64,000 nucleotides of DNA from Sphingomonas koreensis (GTDB taxonomy: Bacteria; Pseudomonadota; Alphaproteobacteria; Sphingomonadales; Sphingomonadaceae), in contig NZ_PGEN01000001.1 of the NCBI RefSeq assembly GCF_002797435.1, positions 248,001 to 312,000 of the forward strand, read 5' to 3'. Shown in pieces: positions 25,289-34,375 of the stretch. Made by a program: the position numbers and the translations under genes. Under the pieces are notes generated by a model. The model searched no databases. It was not told the DNA's origin and saw nothing but the letters and a program-made list of their open reading frames with translations. Numbering within the stretch: the stretch's first letter is position 1; each line of letters begins with the position of its first letter.

Positions 25289-25459
25289 TCAGATATCGTC
25301 GCCCAGCGCCCCCTTGACCTTCCCGGCCATTTGCTGAGCCTTGCCTTTCAGCTCCTGCTTCTCGCCTTCCGCCCGCGTTTCTGGGTCCTTGCTATGCTGC
25401 TTGGCCTTGCCGATCGCTTCGTTGACGTTGCCTTTGATCTTGTCGACGAGTTCGCCCAT
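25289..25459 (-). CDS. CsbD-family stress protein
   Basis: 56 residues from the ATG at 25459, fixed by a GGAGG five nucleotides upstream that lies inside the longer alternative frame starting at 25471. The sequence VDKIKGNVNEAIGKAK, then GEKQELKGKAQQMAGKVKGAL is the repeated amphipathic pattern of the CsbD family: small, highly charged, probably disordered, induced by stress. An EcfG-type promoter (25493-25517) and a terminator frame a monocistronic unit. Molecular role unknown. Confidence 0.9.
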   Translation of the reverse strand: MGELVDKIKGNVNEAIGKAKQHSKDPETRAEGEKQELKGKAQQMAGKVKGALGDDI

Positions 25460-25492
25460 GATGGCCTCCATTGTGGTTGGTCCTGACTATCC

Positions 25493-25517
25493 AACCAGTG
25501 GGGGATGTGAGGGTTCC
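25493..25517 (-). promoter_or_regulatory. EcfG-type general stress promoter for csbD
   Basis: Minus strand GGAAC (25517-25513), 17 bp, GTT (25495-25493), matching the alphaproteobacterial sigma EcfG pattern GGAAC-N16/17-GTT. The -10 lies about 34 bp before the start codon. Confidence 0.6.
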
Positions 25518-25549
25518 TGAAAGGCGCCAGAACGTGGCGGACGAACGAC

Positions 25550-26146
25550 GTGCCTGATCGCATCGCCGAACTTTATCAGCGTCACGCGCACGCCTTCGAT
25601 GCCGCGCGCCGTCGCAGCTTTCCCGAACGGCTCTGGCTCGATCGCTTCATCCGCCATCTGCCGGAGAATGGCGAGCTGTTGGACCTAGGCTGTGGCGGAG
25701 GCGAACCGGTCGCGCGCTATCTGGTCGACCGGGGCTTTCACCTCACCGGCGTCGATATCGCGCCGACGATGATCCACCTCGCCCATACCCGCTTCCCGCG
25801 GCATCGCTGGATCGAGGCGGACATGCGCAAGTTCGGCGCCGAATCGAGCGCCTATGACGGCATCATCGCCTGGAGCAGCCTGTTCCACCTCGATGTGGAC
25901 TGGCAGGAAAAGCTGATCCCGCGCATCGCGGTGTGGCTGCGCCGCGGCGGCGTCGCCTTGTTCAATACCGGCCCGGCGCGCGGCGTCGCCATCGGCGAGC
26001 TTGAGGGCGAGGAGTTGTTCCACGCCAGCCTCGCCCCCACCGAATATCGCGCCCTGTTCGCGAGCTGCGACCTTGCCGTGATCGCCCACCGCATCGAGGA
26101 TCCCGAATGCGGGGGCATGACCGTCTGGCTGGTCGGAAAGGTCTAG
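25550..26146 (+). CDS. class I SAM-dependent methyltransferase
   Basis: 198 residues with motif [21 protein letters not shown] (about 43-62), acidic motif [10 protein letters not shown], and motif post-[15 protein letters not shown]. Full-length for a small class I methyltransferase. The GTG at 25550 is the only early start in frame. It is divergent from csbD and convergent with the thiazole synthase gene, overlapping its 3' end by 4 bp. Methyl acceptor unknown. Confidence 0.88.
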   Translation: MPDRIAELYQRHAHAFDAARRRSFPERLWLDRFIRHLPENGELLDLGCGGGEPVARYLVDRGFHLTGVDIAPTMIHLAHTRFPRHRWIEADMRKFGAESSAYDGIIAWSSLFHLDVDWQEKLIPRIAVWLRRGGVALFNTGPARGVAIGELEGEELFHASLAPTEYRALFASCDLAVIAHRIEDPECGGMTVWLVGKV

Positions 26147-27153
26147 ATCAACCCTGCCAGCGGCGAGCTGGGGTCGGCATAGCGACGCTTGGCCATGCGC
26201 CCGGACAGATAGGCCAGCCGCCCTCCCTCCACCGCCAGCCGCATCGCGCGCGCCATCCCGATCGGGTCCCTGGCCTCGGCGATCGCGGTGTTCATCAGTA
26301 CGCCGTCGCAGCCCAGCTCCATCGCCACCGCCGCGTCGCTCGCCGTGCCGACGCCCGCATCGACCAGCACCGGTACCTTGGCGCCCTCGACGATCAGGCG
26401 GATCATCACCTGGTTCTGGATGCCAAGCCCGGACCCGATCGGCGCGCCCAGCGGCATGATCGCCACCGCGCCCGCATTCTCCAGCCGCTTCGCCGCGATG
26501 GGATCGTCGGCGCAATAGACCATCGGCTTGAAGCCTTCATTGGCGAGGATCTCGGTCGCGCGCAGCGTCTCGATCATGTCGGGATAGAGCGTCTTCGCCT
26601 CGCCCAGCACCTCCAGCTTGACCAGCTCCCAGCCGCCTGCCTCGCGCGCCAGCCGCAGCGTGCGGATCGCACTCTCCGCGTCGAAACAGCCAGCGGTGTT
26701 GGGCAGATAGGTTATCTTCTTCGGATCGATATAGTCGGTCAGCATCGGCGCATTGGGATCGCTGACGTTCACCCGGCGCACCGCCACGGTGACGATCTCT
26801 GCGCCCGACGCTTCGACCGCGGCCGCATTCTGCTCGAAATCCTTGTACTTGCCCGTACCGACGATCAGCCGCGAACGAAACGTCTTGCCGGCGACTGTCC
26901 AGCTGTCGTCGTTCACCGTTGCGGCGTGATCGCCCCCGCCGACGAAGTGCACGATCTCGATCTCGTCGCCATCCTCGACCAGTACCTGCGCCAGCGTCGA
27001 TCGCGGCACGACCTCCAGATTGCGCTCCACGGCGACCTTTTCGGGCGCCAGCCCCAGCTCGCCCGCAAGCTGCGCGAGCGTGATGCCGCCCGTAACGCGG
27101 CGATGCTCGCCATTGACCGTGATCGTGATCGTGCCGTCGCTGTGAGTCTGCAT
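26143..27153 (-). CDS. thiG: ThiS-ThiG fusion: sulfur carrier plus thiazole synthase
   Basis: 336 residues. Residues about 7-73 are a ThiS domain with the beta-grasp pattern ending EIVHFVGGG; residues about 84-336 are ThiG ([19 protein letters not shown], the Schiff-base Lys region [48 protein letters not shown]). ThiG builds the thiazole phosphate of thiamine from 1-deoxyxylulose 5-phosphate, glycine or tyrosine imine, and sulfur carried on the ThiS C-terminal Gly-Gly thiocarboxylate. Here that Gly-Gly is internal and followed by DHAATVNDD, so it must be cleaved or work otherwise. Fusions of this kind are known in databases. No TPP riboswitch fits the 63-bp upstream gap. Confidence 0.93.
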   Translation of the reverse strand: MQTHSDGTITITVNGEHRRVTGGITLAQLAGELGLAPEKVAVERNLEVVPRSTLAQVLVEDGDEIEIVHFVGGGDHAATVNDDSWTVAGKTFRSRLIVGTGKYKDFEQNAAAVEASGAEIVTVAVRRVNVSDPNAPMLTDYIDPKKITYLPNTAGCFDAESAIRTLRLAREAGGWELVKLEVLGEAKTLYPDMIETLRATEILANEGFKPMVYCADDPIAAKRLENAGAVAIMPLGAPIGSGLGIQNQVMIRLIVEGAKVPVLVDAGVGTASDAAVAMELGCDGVLMNTAIAEARDPIGMARAMRLAVEGGRLAYLSGRMAKRRYADPSSPLAGLI

Positions 27154-27216
27154 GCTGGTCCTTTCGCCGGGGCGCGATATAGGGACTGGCGCAAAAGCTC
27201 AAATGCGGGAGTCGGC

Positions 27217-27651
27217 ATGACGGATACGATCTACGTACTCAACGGGCCGAACCTGAACCTGCTCGGCATGCGCGAGCCGGAAATCTACGGTTCGGACACG
27301 CTCGACGATATCGCCGGGATGCTCGAGGATCGCGGCCGCGAGCTCGGCCTGACGATCGACATGCGCCAGTCGAATCACGAAGGCCATCTGATCGACTGGA
27401 TGCATGAAGCCCAGGCGCGCGACGCGAAGGCGATCCTGCTCAATTCCGGTGCCTATACCCACACCTCACTGGCGCTGTACGACTGTATCCGCTCGATCCG
27501 CACACCGGTAATCGAAGTCCATATCTCCAACCCGCACGCCCGTGAGGAGTATCGCCGCCACAGCTATGTCGGCATGGCGGCAAAGGGAACGATCGCCGGC
27601 TTCGGCGCGCTTTCCTACGTGCTTGCGCTTGAAGCCGCGGCCCGACTCTGA
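27217..27651 (+). CDS. aroQ: type II 3-dehydroquinate dehydratase
   Basis: 144 residues from the ATG at 27217 with GGGAG upstream. It dehydrates 3-dehydroquinate to 3-dehydroshikimate, the third shikimate-pathway step. Signatures are [46 protein letters not shown] and VEVHISN-like [18 protein letters not shown]. The catalytic Tyr is in the EIYG loop and the His in HISN. It is followed 64 bp later by accB-accC, an aroQ-accB-accC order common in alphaproteobacteria. Confidence 0.97.
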   Translation: MTDTIYVLNGPNLNLLGMREPEIYGSDTLDDIAGMLEDRGRELGLTIDMRQSNHEGHLIDWMHEAQARDAKAILLNSGAYTHTSLALYDCIRSIRTPVIEVHISNPHAREEYRRHSYVGMAAKGTIAGFGALSYVLALEAAARL

Positions 27652-27715
27652 CATTGGGCGCGGTTATATGCGGGACCCGGGCACACTGAGGACCGCTTCC
27701 GATTTTCGAGGTCGC

Positions 27716-28201
27716 ATGAGCGAAGAGAACAAAAAGAACATGCACGTGGATATCGAACTGGTGCGCCAGCTCGCCGCAGTGCTCGACGAAACCAACCTGA
27801 CCGAGATCGAGGTCGAGGACGGCGACCGCAAGGTTCGCGTCGCACGCAAGGTGCAGGTCACCCAGAACGTGATCGGCGGGCAGCCTGCGATGGCCGCGCC
27901 GGCACCGGCCCCGGCCGCCGCACCCGCGTCGATGCCGTCGGACCCCGCGTCGATCACCCCGGCGCACGAGAATGCGGTCAAGTCGCCGATGGTCGGCACC
28001 GCCTATCTCGCCGCCGAGCCGGGCGCCAAGCCGTTCATCGCGGTGGGCAGCCAGGTCAAGGCCGGCGACACGCTGGTGATCGTCGAAGCGATGAAGGTGA
28101 TGAACCCGATCGCGGCGCCGCATGGCGGCACCGTCAAGGCGATCCTGATCGAGAACGGCCAGCCGGTCGAGTTCGACCAGCCGCTCGTCGTGGTCGAGTA
28201 A
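27716..28201 (+). CDS. accB: biotin carboxyl carrier protein of acetyl-CoA carboxylase
   Basis: 161 residues. BCCP carries biotin between the biotin carboxylase and carboxyltransferase of acetyl-CoA carboxylase, the first step of fatty acid synthesis. An N-terminal domain ([20 protein letters not shown]) is joined by an Ala/Pro linker (about 58-80) to the biotinyl domain, whose EAMKVMN holds the biotinylated Lys127. The ATG at 27716 was chosen for the family-like [15 protein letters not shown]-terminus. accC follows 6 bp downstream. Confidence 0.96.
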   Translation: MSEENKKNMHVDIELVRQLAAVLDETNLTEIEVEDGDRKVRVARKVQVTQNVIGGQPAMAAPAPAPAAAPASMPSDPASITPAHENAVKSPMVGTAYLAAEPGAKPFIAVGSQVKAGDTLVIVEAMKVMNPIAAPHGGTVKAILIENGQPVEFDQPLVVVE

Positions 28202-28207
28202 CGCGCC

Positions 28208-29572
28208 TTGCCGGAAATCAAGAAACTCCTGATCGCCAATCGCGGCGAAATAGCGCTGCGTATCCATCGCGCATGCCATGAAATGGGGATCAAGACGGTC
28301 GCGGTCCACTCGACCGCGGATGCCGACGCAATGCACGTCCGTCTCGCCGATCAGGCCGTCTGCATCGGGCCGCCGGCCGCGGCGGATTCGTACCTCAACA
28401 TCCCCAACATCATCTCGGCCGCCGAAATCTCGGGCGCCGACGCGATCCATCCGGGCTATGGCTTCCTTTCGGAAAACGCCAAGTTTGCCGAGATCGTCGA
28501 ACTGCATAACCTGATCTTCGTCGGCCCGAAGCCTGAGCACATCCGGGTGATGGGCGACAAGGTGGAAGCCAAGCGCACCGCGGGCGCACTCGGCCTGCCG
28601 CTCGTGCCCGGTTCGGACGGCGCGATCAGCGACGTCGAGGAGGCCAAGAAGCTCGCCGCCGAGATCGGCTACCCGGTGATCATCAAGGCGGCGTCGGGCG
28701 GCGGCGGCCGCGGGATGAAGGTCTGCACCGACCCCGATCAGTTCGAGACGCTGATGCAGCAGGCCGGCAGCGAGGCGAAGGCCGCGTTCGGCGACGCCAC
28801 CGTCTATCTCGAAAAATATCTCGGCAACCCGCGCCACATCGAAATCCAGGTGTTCGGCGATGGCAATGGCAACGCCATCCATCTGGGCGAGCGCGACTGC
28901 TCACTCCAGCGCCGCCACCAGAAGGTGCTCGAGGAAGCCCCTTCCCCTGTCCTCTCGACCGAGGAGCGCAACCGCATCGGTGAGATTTGCGCGAAAGCGA
29001 TGGCCGATATGGGCTATCGCGGTGCCGGCACGATCGAGTTCCTGTGGGAAAATGGCGAGTTCTATTTCATCGAGATGAACACCCGGCTTCAGGTCGAGCA
29101 TCCGGTGACCGAGGCGATCACCGGCCTCGACCTGGTCCGCGAGCAGATCCGTGTCGCCGAGGGCCATGGCCTGACGCTGCGTCAGGAAGACGTGCAGTTC
29201 CGCGGGCACGCCATCGAATGCCGCATCAATGCCGAGGATCCGCGCACCTTCGCGCCTTCGCCGGGCCGGGTGAGCCAGTATCACGCGCCGGGCGGCATGA
29301 ACGTCCGCGTCGATAGCGGCCTCTACTCCGGCTACAAGGTGCCGCCCTACTACGACAGCATGATCGCCAAGCTGATCGTCTACGGCACCACGCGTCAGGG
29401 CGCGCTCCGCCGCCTGCGCCGCGCGCTTGAGGAGTTCGTGATCGAGGGCGACGGGATGAAGACCACCATTCCTCTGCATCAGGCACTGCTCGACAATCCG
29501 CAGTTCCAGCAGGGCGATTATACGATCAAGTGGCTCGAGGAATGGCTCGCGCGCGAGGAAGAGAAGGGCTGA
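28208..29572 (+). CDS. accC: acetyl-CoA carboxylase biotin carboxylase subunit
   Basis: 454 residues. It carboxylates the biotin of AccB using ATP and bicarbonate. ATP-grasp hallmarks: [15 protein letters not shown] at the start, [23 protein letters not shown] (Gly-rich loop, about 156-170), [20 protein letters not shown], and [20 protein letters not shown]. It starts with TTG at 28208, unusual for a highly expressed gene but the only start giving the family N-terminus. The gene ends inside a strong palindrome shared with the convergent cyclase gene. Confidence 0.96.
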   Translation: MPEIKKLLIANRGEIALRIHRACHEMGIKTVAVHSTADADAMHVRLADQAVCIGPPAAADSYLNIPNIISAAEISGADAIHPGYGFLSENAKFAEIVELHNLIFVGPKPEHIRVMGDKVEAKRTAGALGLPLVPGSDGAISDVEEAKKLAAEIGYPVIIKAASGGGGRGMKVCTDPDQFETLMQQAGSEAKAAFGDATVYLEKYLGNPRHIEIQVFGDGNGNAIHLGERDCSLQRRHQKVLEEAPSPVLSTEERNRIGEICAKAMADMGYRGAGTIEFLWENGEFYFIEMNTRLQVEHPVTEAITGLDLVREQIRVAEGHGLTLRQEDVQFRGHAIECRINAEDPRTFAPSPGRVSQYHAPGGMNVRVDSGLYSGYKVPPYYDSMIAKLIVYGTTRQGALRRLRRALEEFVIEGDGMKTTIPLHQALLDNPQFQQGDYTIKWLEEWLAREEEKG

Positions 29573-29622
29573 TCCTGCCGCAGCGTGTCCCCGGGGACAC
29601 GCTGCGCTAGCCCGGCAGGATC
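29571..29622. terminator. nested palindrome between convergent accC and cyclase genes
   Basis: Outer arms GATCCTGCCG (29571-29580) and CGGCAGGATC (29613-29622); inner perfect 13-bp arms GCAGCGTGTCCCC (29580-29592) and its complement (29593-29605) without spacer. Both genes' stop codons lie in it. There is no U tract, but the symmetric position suggests bidirectional termination or transcript-end protection. Confidence 0.6.
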
Positions 29623-30509
29623 GCCCAGGGCCGCACCGGAAACGTCCCCATATGCCGCACCTTGGGCGGCACCGCGGAGAAGCGGAACCCGCTCGCCGGC
29701 AAGTCACCCAGACGCGTCATATGCTCGACGATCGGGATGCCCGCGCCCAGCAGCACGCTGTGCACCGGCCGCGTGTTGCCGGAGGTATCGTCGATATTGT
29801 GGGAATCGATTCCCACCAGCCGCGCGCCCTGATCGCGCAGATACAATGCCGCCGCCTCGGTCAGGTGCGGATGCCCTTCGAAATACTGGTCGGTGCGCCA
29901 GTGCCGGTCCCATCCGGTGTGGACCAGCACGGCCTTGCCGCGCACCTCAATCGCCGCAAAGGCCGCCCAGTCGATTGCCCGGTCCACAGCGCCCTCGACC
30001 CGCACCACCACACCCTCACAGTCGGCCACGCGCGCCAGCGGCAGATCCGCCAGATCGTGCCCGTCGGCATAGCGGTGATAGGGCGTATCGAGATAGGTGC
30101 CGGTGTTCCCGACCATCTCGATCCGGCCGATCTGAAACTCGGTCCCCTCGGCATAGATTCCACGCGAAGCCTCACGCGACAGATGGTCGCAGATCAGCGG
30201 CGCGGGCAGCCCCTTATAGGTGATCATCCCCGCCTCGATCACATGGCTGAGGTCGATCAGCCGCGCAGCCGGAACGGCCGCAGGCGCTTCCGTCATTTCG
30301 CCGCGCTTGTGCCGCTCTTCGATGATCCGCTTGTTGAGGATGCGCACCTTGCCAACCATCAGCAGACGCAGATCGGCGATCACGTAGCGGGCCAGTTCGG
30401 CGTCATCGATCTCGTCGCCATCGATATCCAGTCGGAAATCCTGCCCCTGCACTCCGCCGCCATTGGTGAAGCTCACCTCGAAATCGAAACAAACGCGCTT
30501 TTCGGTCAT
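29607..30509 (-). CDS. cyclase family protein with fused N-terminal domain
   Basis: 300 residues from the ATG at 30509 (GGAG 5 nt upstream). The C-terminal part from about residue 72 (MTEAPAAVPAARLIDLSHVI) is a cyclase/kynurenine formamidase-like metalloenzyme with VGNTGTYLDTPYHRYADGHDL (the HxxxD metal segment), LVHTGWDRHW, GIDSHNIDDTSGN and HMTRL. These hydrolases act on amide or ester bonds such as N-formylkynurenine. Residues 1-70 (CFDFEVSFTNGGGVQGQDF, DIDGDEIDDAELARYVIADL, LLMVGKVRILNKRIIEE) form an extra compact domain. I recall similar short proteins encoded beside cyclases, so this may be a gene fusion. Substrate unknown. Confidence 0.85.
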   Translation of the reverse strand: MTEKRVCFDFEVSFTNGGGVQGQDFRLDIDGDEIDDAELARYVIADLRLLMVGKVRILNKRIIEERHKRGEMTEAPAAVPAARLIDLSHVIEAGMITYKGLPAPLICDHLSREASRGIYAEGTEFQIGRIEMVGNTGTYLDTPYHRYADGHDLADLPLARVADCEGVVVRVEGAVDRAIDWAAFAAIEVRGKAVLVHTGWDRHWRTDQYFEGHPHLTEAAALYLRDQGARLVGIDSHNIDDTSGNTRPVHSVLLGAGIPIVEHMTRLGDLPASGFRFSAVPPKVRHMGTFPVRPWAILPG

Positions 30510-30583
30510 CGCCACTCCTTCGCCGCTGGCACCCGCGAGATTCCGCCCCTATCTACGCGGCCTGTTCGGGCCGGGGATTCGGA

Positions 30584-30919
30584 ATGAAGGCGACCATCTA
30601 TCACAATCCGCGCTGCTCCAAGTCGCGTGAGGCGCTCGCGCTGCTCAACGATGCGGGTGCCGAGGTGACGGTGGTCGAGTATCTCAAGACCCCGCCGTCG
30701 CGCGACGAGCTCGCACGGCTCTATGCAGAGGCCGGAATCTTGCCCCGCGACGGACTGCGCAAGGCGGAGGACAGTGCCAAGGCACTCAAGGGCGCAAGCG
30801 ATGACGCCATCCTCGATGCGATGGCTGCCGATCCGATCCTGATCGAACGGCCGCTTGTCGAGACCGAAAAGGGCGTCCGCCTCGGCCGTCCACCCGAAGC
30901 GATCCGCGAAATCCTCTAG
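30584..30919 (+). CDS. arsC: glutaredoxin-dependent arsenate reductase (ArsC family)
   Basis: 111 residues. The family reduces arsenate to arsenite with glutathione and glutaredoxin. The catalytic loop HNPRCSKSR holds Cys11, and the downstream Arg residues in LIERPLVETEKGVRLGRPPEAI match the oxyanion-binding arginines of ArsC. No arsR or arsB is adjacent, so a role in arsenic resistance is not supported by context. Its end overlaps the convergent PAS gene by 4 bp. A second, YffB-like member is encoded at 47819-48166. Confidence 0.88.
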   Translation: MKATIYHNPRCSKSREALALLNDAGAEVTVVEYLKTPPSRDELARLYAEAGILPRDGLRKAEDSAKALKGASDDAILDAMAADPILIERPLVETEKGVRLGRPPEAIREIL

Positions 30920-31290
30920 CCCGGTTCGCCCGTCATCTCGCCGGTGACGTCGATCTTCGTACCGTAGAGATAACGCGCGGCGCCATTCTCGCTCACGACG
31001 TCGGCGGTGATGCGCATCCAGCGGATTTGGCCGTCCACGCGCCGGATCTGCGCCTCGAACGTAAAGCTCCCGCACGCCGCGATCGCTGCGCTACGCAACC
31101 GCGCCAGCTCCGCCTGCGACTCGGGAAGGTACATGGCAACAATCGCCTCGCGCTCCAGCGCGCTGCCTCGCGGCAGCCCGAACAGGTCGTAGACCCCGTC
31201 GCTCCAGGTCAGCGAATCGTCGCGCAGGTCGCACTGCCAAGCTGCCTGGATCGGCATCAGTCGCGCATGGGGGTCGCGGACTCCGTGCAT
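30916..31290 (-). CDS. stand-alone PAS-domain protein
   Basis: 124 residues, almost all a PAS_3-type fold: AAWQCDLRDDSLTWSDGVYDLFGLPRG at the start, VAMYLPESQAELARLRSAAI, FEAQIRRVDGQIRWMRITADV, and RYLYGTKIDVTGE at the end. PAS_3 domains sense small ligands or mediate dimerisation, normally attached to a histidine kinase, GGDEF or HTH output. No output domain is fused here and no kinase is adjacent. It could be a detached sensor module acting in trans. The exact start is not fixed by a strong ribosome binding site. Confidence 0.78.
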   Translation of the reverse strand: MHGVRDPHARLMPIQAAWQCDLRDDSLTWSDGVYDLFGLPRGSALEREAIVAMYLPESQAELARLRSAAIAACGSFTFEAQIRRVDGQIRWMRITADVVSENGAARYLYGTKIDVTGEMTGEPG

Positions 31291-31350
31291 GGCCCGGCGT
31301 TACCACCCTCGCCCCTAATGTCCAGTAACCATAGGTGACGCGGCCTCGTT

Positions 31351-32826
31351 ATGCCGATAACAACTTGGGCAATGGAAAGCCGTGCGGCCGATTCGCTGCT
31401 TTTTGCGCCCGGTCGCAATTGCTGGCGCGCCGAGAACGCCTCGCGCCTGTCACTGATCGTCGACGCAGATGCCTATTTCCGTGCAGCGCGACAGGCGATG
31501 CTCACTGCGCGCAAGCAGATCCTGCTGATCGGCTGGGATTTCGACGCCCGCATCTTGCTGACCCGCGACGACCCGCCCGATCATCCCGAAGCACCGCGCG
31601 AGGTGGGGGATTTTATAACCTGGCTCACGCACCAGCGGTCGGAACTCGACGTCTATATCCTTCGCTGGGACATCGGCGCGCTAAAGTCTGTGTTCCGCGG
31701 CAAGACCTTTCTTACCCTGCTCAAATGGCGCTCGCGCAAACAGGTGCACCTTAAACTCGACGGCATGCACCCACCTGGCGCCTCGCACCACCAGAAGATC
31801 GTGGTGATCGACGACTGTATCGCATTCTGCGGCGGGATAGACATGACTCTCGGCCGATGGGACACCCCATCGCACAGCAGCGATGCCGACAAGCGCCTAG
31901 ACCCCGACGGCACGCCCTATATGCCTTGGCACGACGCAACGACCGCGATCGAAGGACCGGCGGCACGTGCGCTTGGTGAGTTGTGCCGCGACCGCTGGCA
32001 CCGGGCGGGCGGGACGCCGGTTTCAACGCCAGACAGTTCGCACGAATGCTGGCCGGAGAGCCTGGCGCCCGATTTCACGGACATTCGCATCGCAATCGCG
32101 CGCACCCAGCCCGAACTGGCCGATGCCGAACCGGTGCGGGAGATTGAGGCGCTCTACACCGACCTGATCGCCAGCGCGCGCCACCACATCTATGCGGAGA
32201 GCCAGTATTTCGCCTCGCGCCGGATCGCCGAGGCGATCGTCGCCCGCCTCGCGGAATCGGACGGGCCGGAAATCGTCGTCATTAATCCAGCTCATGCCGA
32301 TGGCTGGCTCGAACAGACCGCAATGGATACTAGCCGCGCGCGGCTGTACCAGGCGCTCAAGCAGCGCGATCCGCACGATCGCCTGCGGATCTATCATCCG
32401 GTGACCCGCACGGGCGAGGACATCTATGTGCACGCCAAGGTGCTTGTGATCGACGATCGCGTGCTGCGCGTGGGTTCGTCTAACTTCAATAACCGCTCGC
32501 TCGGGCTGGATACCGAATGCGACGTCGCGCTCGCGGCAACGACCGATGATACGGCAGAACGCATCGCCGGAATCCGCAACGGTCTGATCGCCGAGCATCT
32601 GGGAACCGACACGATCACCGTCGCCGCGCGCCTGGCCGAAACGGGTTCGCTGATCGCGACGATCGAAGGTTTACGCACGCGCGGGCGCACCCTGCGCGAT
32701 TATGTCGTGCCTGATCTAGACGCGGTCGAAGCCTGGCTGGCCGAGAATGAAGTTCTCGATTCGGGTTCCGAAACGGTGTTTGAGGCTATCGCCAAAGGCG
32801 GGCTGCTGCGCCGCCTGCGCCGCTGA
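31351..32826 (+). CDS. phospholipase D-like protein
   Basis: 491 residues with two HKD motifs of the phospholipase D superfamily: SHHQKIVVIDD (H147, K149, D154) and VHAKVLVIDDRVLRVGSSNFNNRS (H361, K363, D368). The N-terminal VDADAYFRAARQAMLTARKQILLIGWDFD is typical of full-length bacterial PLDs. These enzymes hydrolyse phosphodiesters in phospholipids or transfer the phosphatidyl group (as in cardiolipin synthases). No signal peptide or N-terminal membrane helices are visible, so it is cytoplasmic or peripheral. ATG at 31351 or 31372. It is convergent with a 2OG-oxygenase-like gene. Confidence 0.93.
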   Translation: MPITTWAMESRAADSLLFAPGRNCWRAENASRLSLIVDADAYFRAARQAMLTARKQILLIGWDFDARILLTRDDPPDHPEAPREVGDFITWLTHQRSELDVYILRWDIGALKSVFRGKTFLTLLKWRSRKQVHLKLDGMHPPGASHHQKIVVIDDCIAFCGGIDMTLGRWDTPSHSSDADKRLDPDGTPYMPWHDATTAIEGPAARALGELCRDRWHRAGGTPVSTPDSSHECWPESLAPDFTDIRIAIARTQPELADAEPVREIEALYTDLIASARHHIYAESQYFASRRIAEAIVARLAESDGPEIVVINPAHADGWLEQTAMDTSRARLYQALKQRDPHDRLRIYHPVTRTGEDIYVHAKVLVIDDRVLRVGSSNFNNRSLGLDTECDVALAATTDDTAERIAGIRNGLIAEHLGTDTITVAARLAETGSLIATIEGLRTRGRTLRDYVVPDLDAVEAWLAENEVLDSGSETVFEAIAKGGLLRRLRR

Positions 32827-32830
32827 CGGT

Positions 32831-33484
32831 TCAGGCGAACTGGAAGTTCGGCGGCGGGGGCAATTTGTGCCCGTCAAAGGCATGGTCCCGGTGGGGTCCG
32901 TCGCGATCGACCCAATGCAGGAACAGGTGGGCGGACCAGCCATTGCGGTTCGGCGTCATCCGTCCGTGCCGGTGCTCGACCCCCCGATACAGCACGGCAT
33001 CGCCCACCGCCATTTCGATTGCTGCAAAGGGCTCGGCTCCGAAATCCTCGGTCACGCGCGCCGACGGCGTGCCTGCCTCCTTACCGATCTCCAGCGCCCA
33101 CGGCTCGCCGTCGCTGTAGTCGATCGTCAATGACAGGCTGTGCTCGCAGGAGGGGCGGTCATGATGCACGCGGCACACATCGCCCTCGCGATAGATACGG
33201 AAATAGTCGTAGCTCGGTAAAAGGTCGCGCCCGGTCAGCGCGCACATCGTTGGCGTCAATCCCCACAAGAGGTGGAGCATCGGCGGATAATGATGGCCGT
33301 AAACCTCGAACGCTGGACGCTTGAGCAAATTGGGGAACTCGGTCACCTGGCTCAACGGGATGGCATTCTCACCAGCTGCGGCCTTCAGGCTCACAAGGAA
33401 CGATCGCGTCACCTCTTCGGGCAAAAGACCCAGAAGGTGTGCATAACCGTCCCGCGCATAGTCCCCGATCAATCGCATCGGCAC
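32831..33484 (-). CDS. 2-oxoglutarate/Fe(II) oxygenase-like protein
   Basis: 217 residues. The double-stranded beta-helix pattern of 2OG-Fe(II) dioxygenases is suggested by RVHHDRPSCEHSLSLTIDY (H-x-D at H107/D109), then GDAVLYRGVEHRHGR with a distal His (H171 or H173) and nearby Arg (R175), and SAHLFLHWVD. This gives a complete facial triad and a possible 2OG-binding Arg. Substrate unknown; proteins of this type hydroxylate amino acids, nucleic acids or small metabolites. The start at 33484 or 33478 is uncertain. Neighbours give no clear hint. Confidence 0.72.
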   Translation of the reverse strand: MPMRLIGDYARDGYAHLLGLLPEEVTRSFLVSLKAAAGENAIPLSQVTEFPNLLKRPAFEVYGHHYPPMLHLLWGLTPTMCALTGRDLLPSYDYFRIYREGDVCRVHHDRPSCEHSLSLTIDYSDGEPWALEIGKEAGTPSARVTEDFGAEPFAAIEMAVGDAVLYRGVEHRHGRMTPNRNGWSAHLFLHWVDRDGPHRDHAFDGHKLPPPPNFQFA

Positions 33485-33522
33485 CTGTTACCGCCTCCGC
33501 CGCGCATCGACAATCGCCCGCC

Positions 33523-34278
33523 TCAATCGGGTTCCGGCGGCAGCCGTTCGAACACCCATTCATGCGTCTCGCGGACCAGCGCGGGCACAGGCCGCCCCTT
33601 GCCGTCCCGCGAGGGCCGGAAGCGGAAGCGCTCGCGGATCAACCGGCAGGTCAGCGCATCGAGCCGCGGAATCCCGCTCGACCCCACTACATCGCATTCC
33701 GGCACGCGCCCGTCGATCTGGACCAAGAACAGTACCGTTACCCTGCCCCCGACCCCCGCATCGGCCAGATCCTCGGGATAGTCCGAGTCGCGGATGCGTC
33801 CGCGGATCTGCCGCGGCGGCGTCGCATCGGGATCGCCCGCGCCGTCGCCATCGCCGCTCCCGCCTCCGCCAAAACCGTTCCCCTTCCCGCCCGCGCCCGT
33901 TCCCGGTCCGGCCACTTCCGCCGCACCGCTTGTCGATTCGGCTGCGTCGGCAGGTTTTTCGGCAGCGATAACCAGCGGCTGCACGACGATCGGAACCACC
34001 GGCTTGGGCGCCGCTACCTCCGTCGCGCGTGAGCGCAGATTCGGCGGCGCGGCTTCGCCCGAAGGCCGGGTATTGCGCTGGGGCATCCGCTCCACCTTCG
34101 CCTTTGCTTCCGGTTCAGAGAGGATATCGAACAGCGCCACGTCCGGCTCATTCCTTGCCAGCCGCTCGCGCACCACTAGTCCCAGCGCGAGCACCGCTCC
34201 CAGCGCGCACGTCGCCGCCAGCGCCGCCACCGCGCCGCCCGCACGTTCGCGCGGGTTCGAAAGGACCATCGTCGTCAT
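33523..34278 (-). CDS. TonB family protein
   Basis: 251 residues from the ATG at 34278; upstream frame is open but is shared with the divergent purL leader. One N-terminal transmembrane helix (about 14-32) is followed by a long periplasmic linker with Pro, Ala and Gly (GPGTGAGGKGNGFGGGGSG) and a C-terminal TonB-like domain (YPEDLADAGVGGRVTVLFLV, GSSGIPRLDALTCRLIRERFRFRP). TonB couples proton-motive force to outer-membrane receptors. No exbB/exbD lies nearby, and the linker lacks the classical Pro-Lys/Pro-Glu repeats, so it may be an alternative TonB or a TonB-domain envelope protein. Confidence 0.85.
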   Translation of the reverse strand: MTTMVLSNPRERAGGAVAALAATCALGAVLALGLVVRERLARNEPDVALFDILSEPEAKAKVERMPQRNTRPSGEAAPPNLRSRATEVAAPKPVVPIVVQPLVIAAEKPADAAESTSGAAEVAGPGTGAGGKGNGFGGGGSGDGDGAGDPDATPPRQIRGRIRDSDYPEDLADAGVGGRVTVLFLVQIDGRVPECDVVGSSGIPRLDALTCRLIRERFRFRPSRDGKGRPVPALVRETHEWVFERLPPEPD

Positions 34279-34375
34279 TGCATGCCTAAACGCACAGGGC
34301 GCCTGAACCGGTGCTTGCTCCCGAGTTGGACAGGCAGGGGTGACGAACGCCGCGCGCCCCGCTATGCGCGCGGCC

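Noticed and set aside
26143..27153. TPP riboswitch before thiSG
   Set aside because: Only 63 bp separate it from aroQ and no thi-box-like CTGAGA element is present.
31351..32826. Cardiolipin synthase
   Set aside because: No N-terminal membrane helices; HKD motifs alone do not separate it from other phospholipase D proteins.
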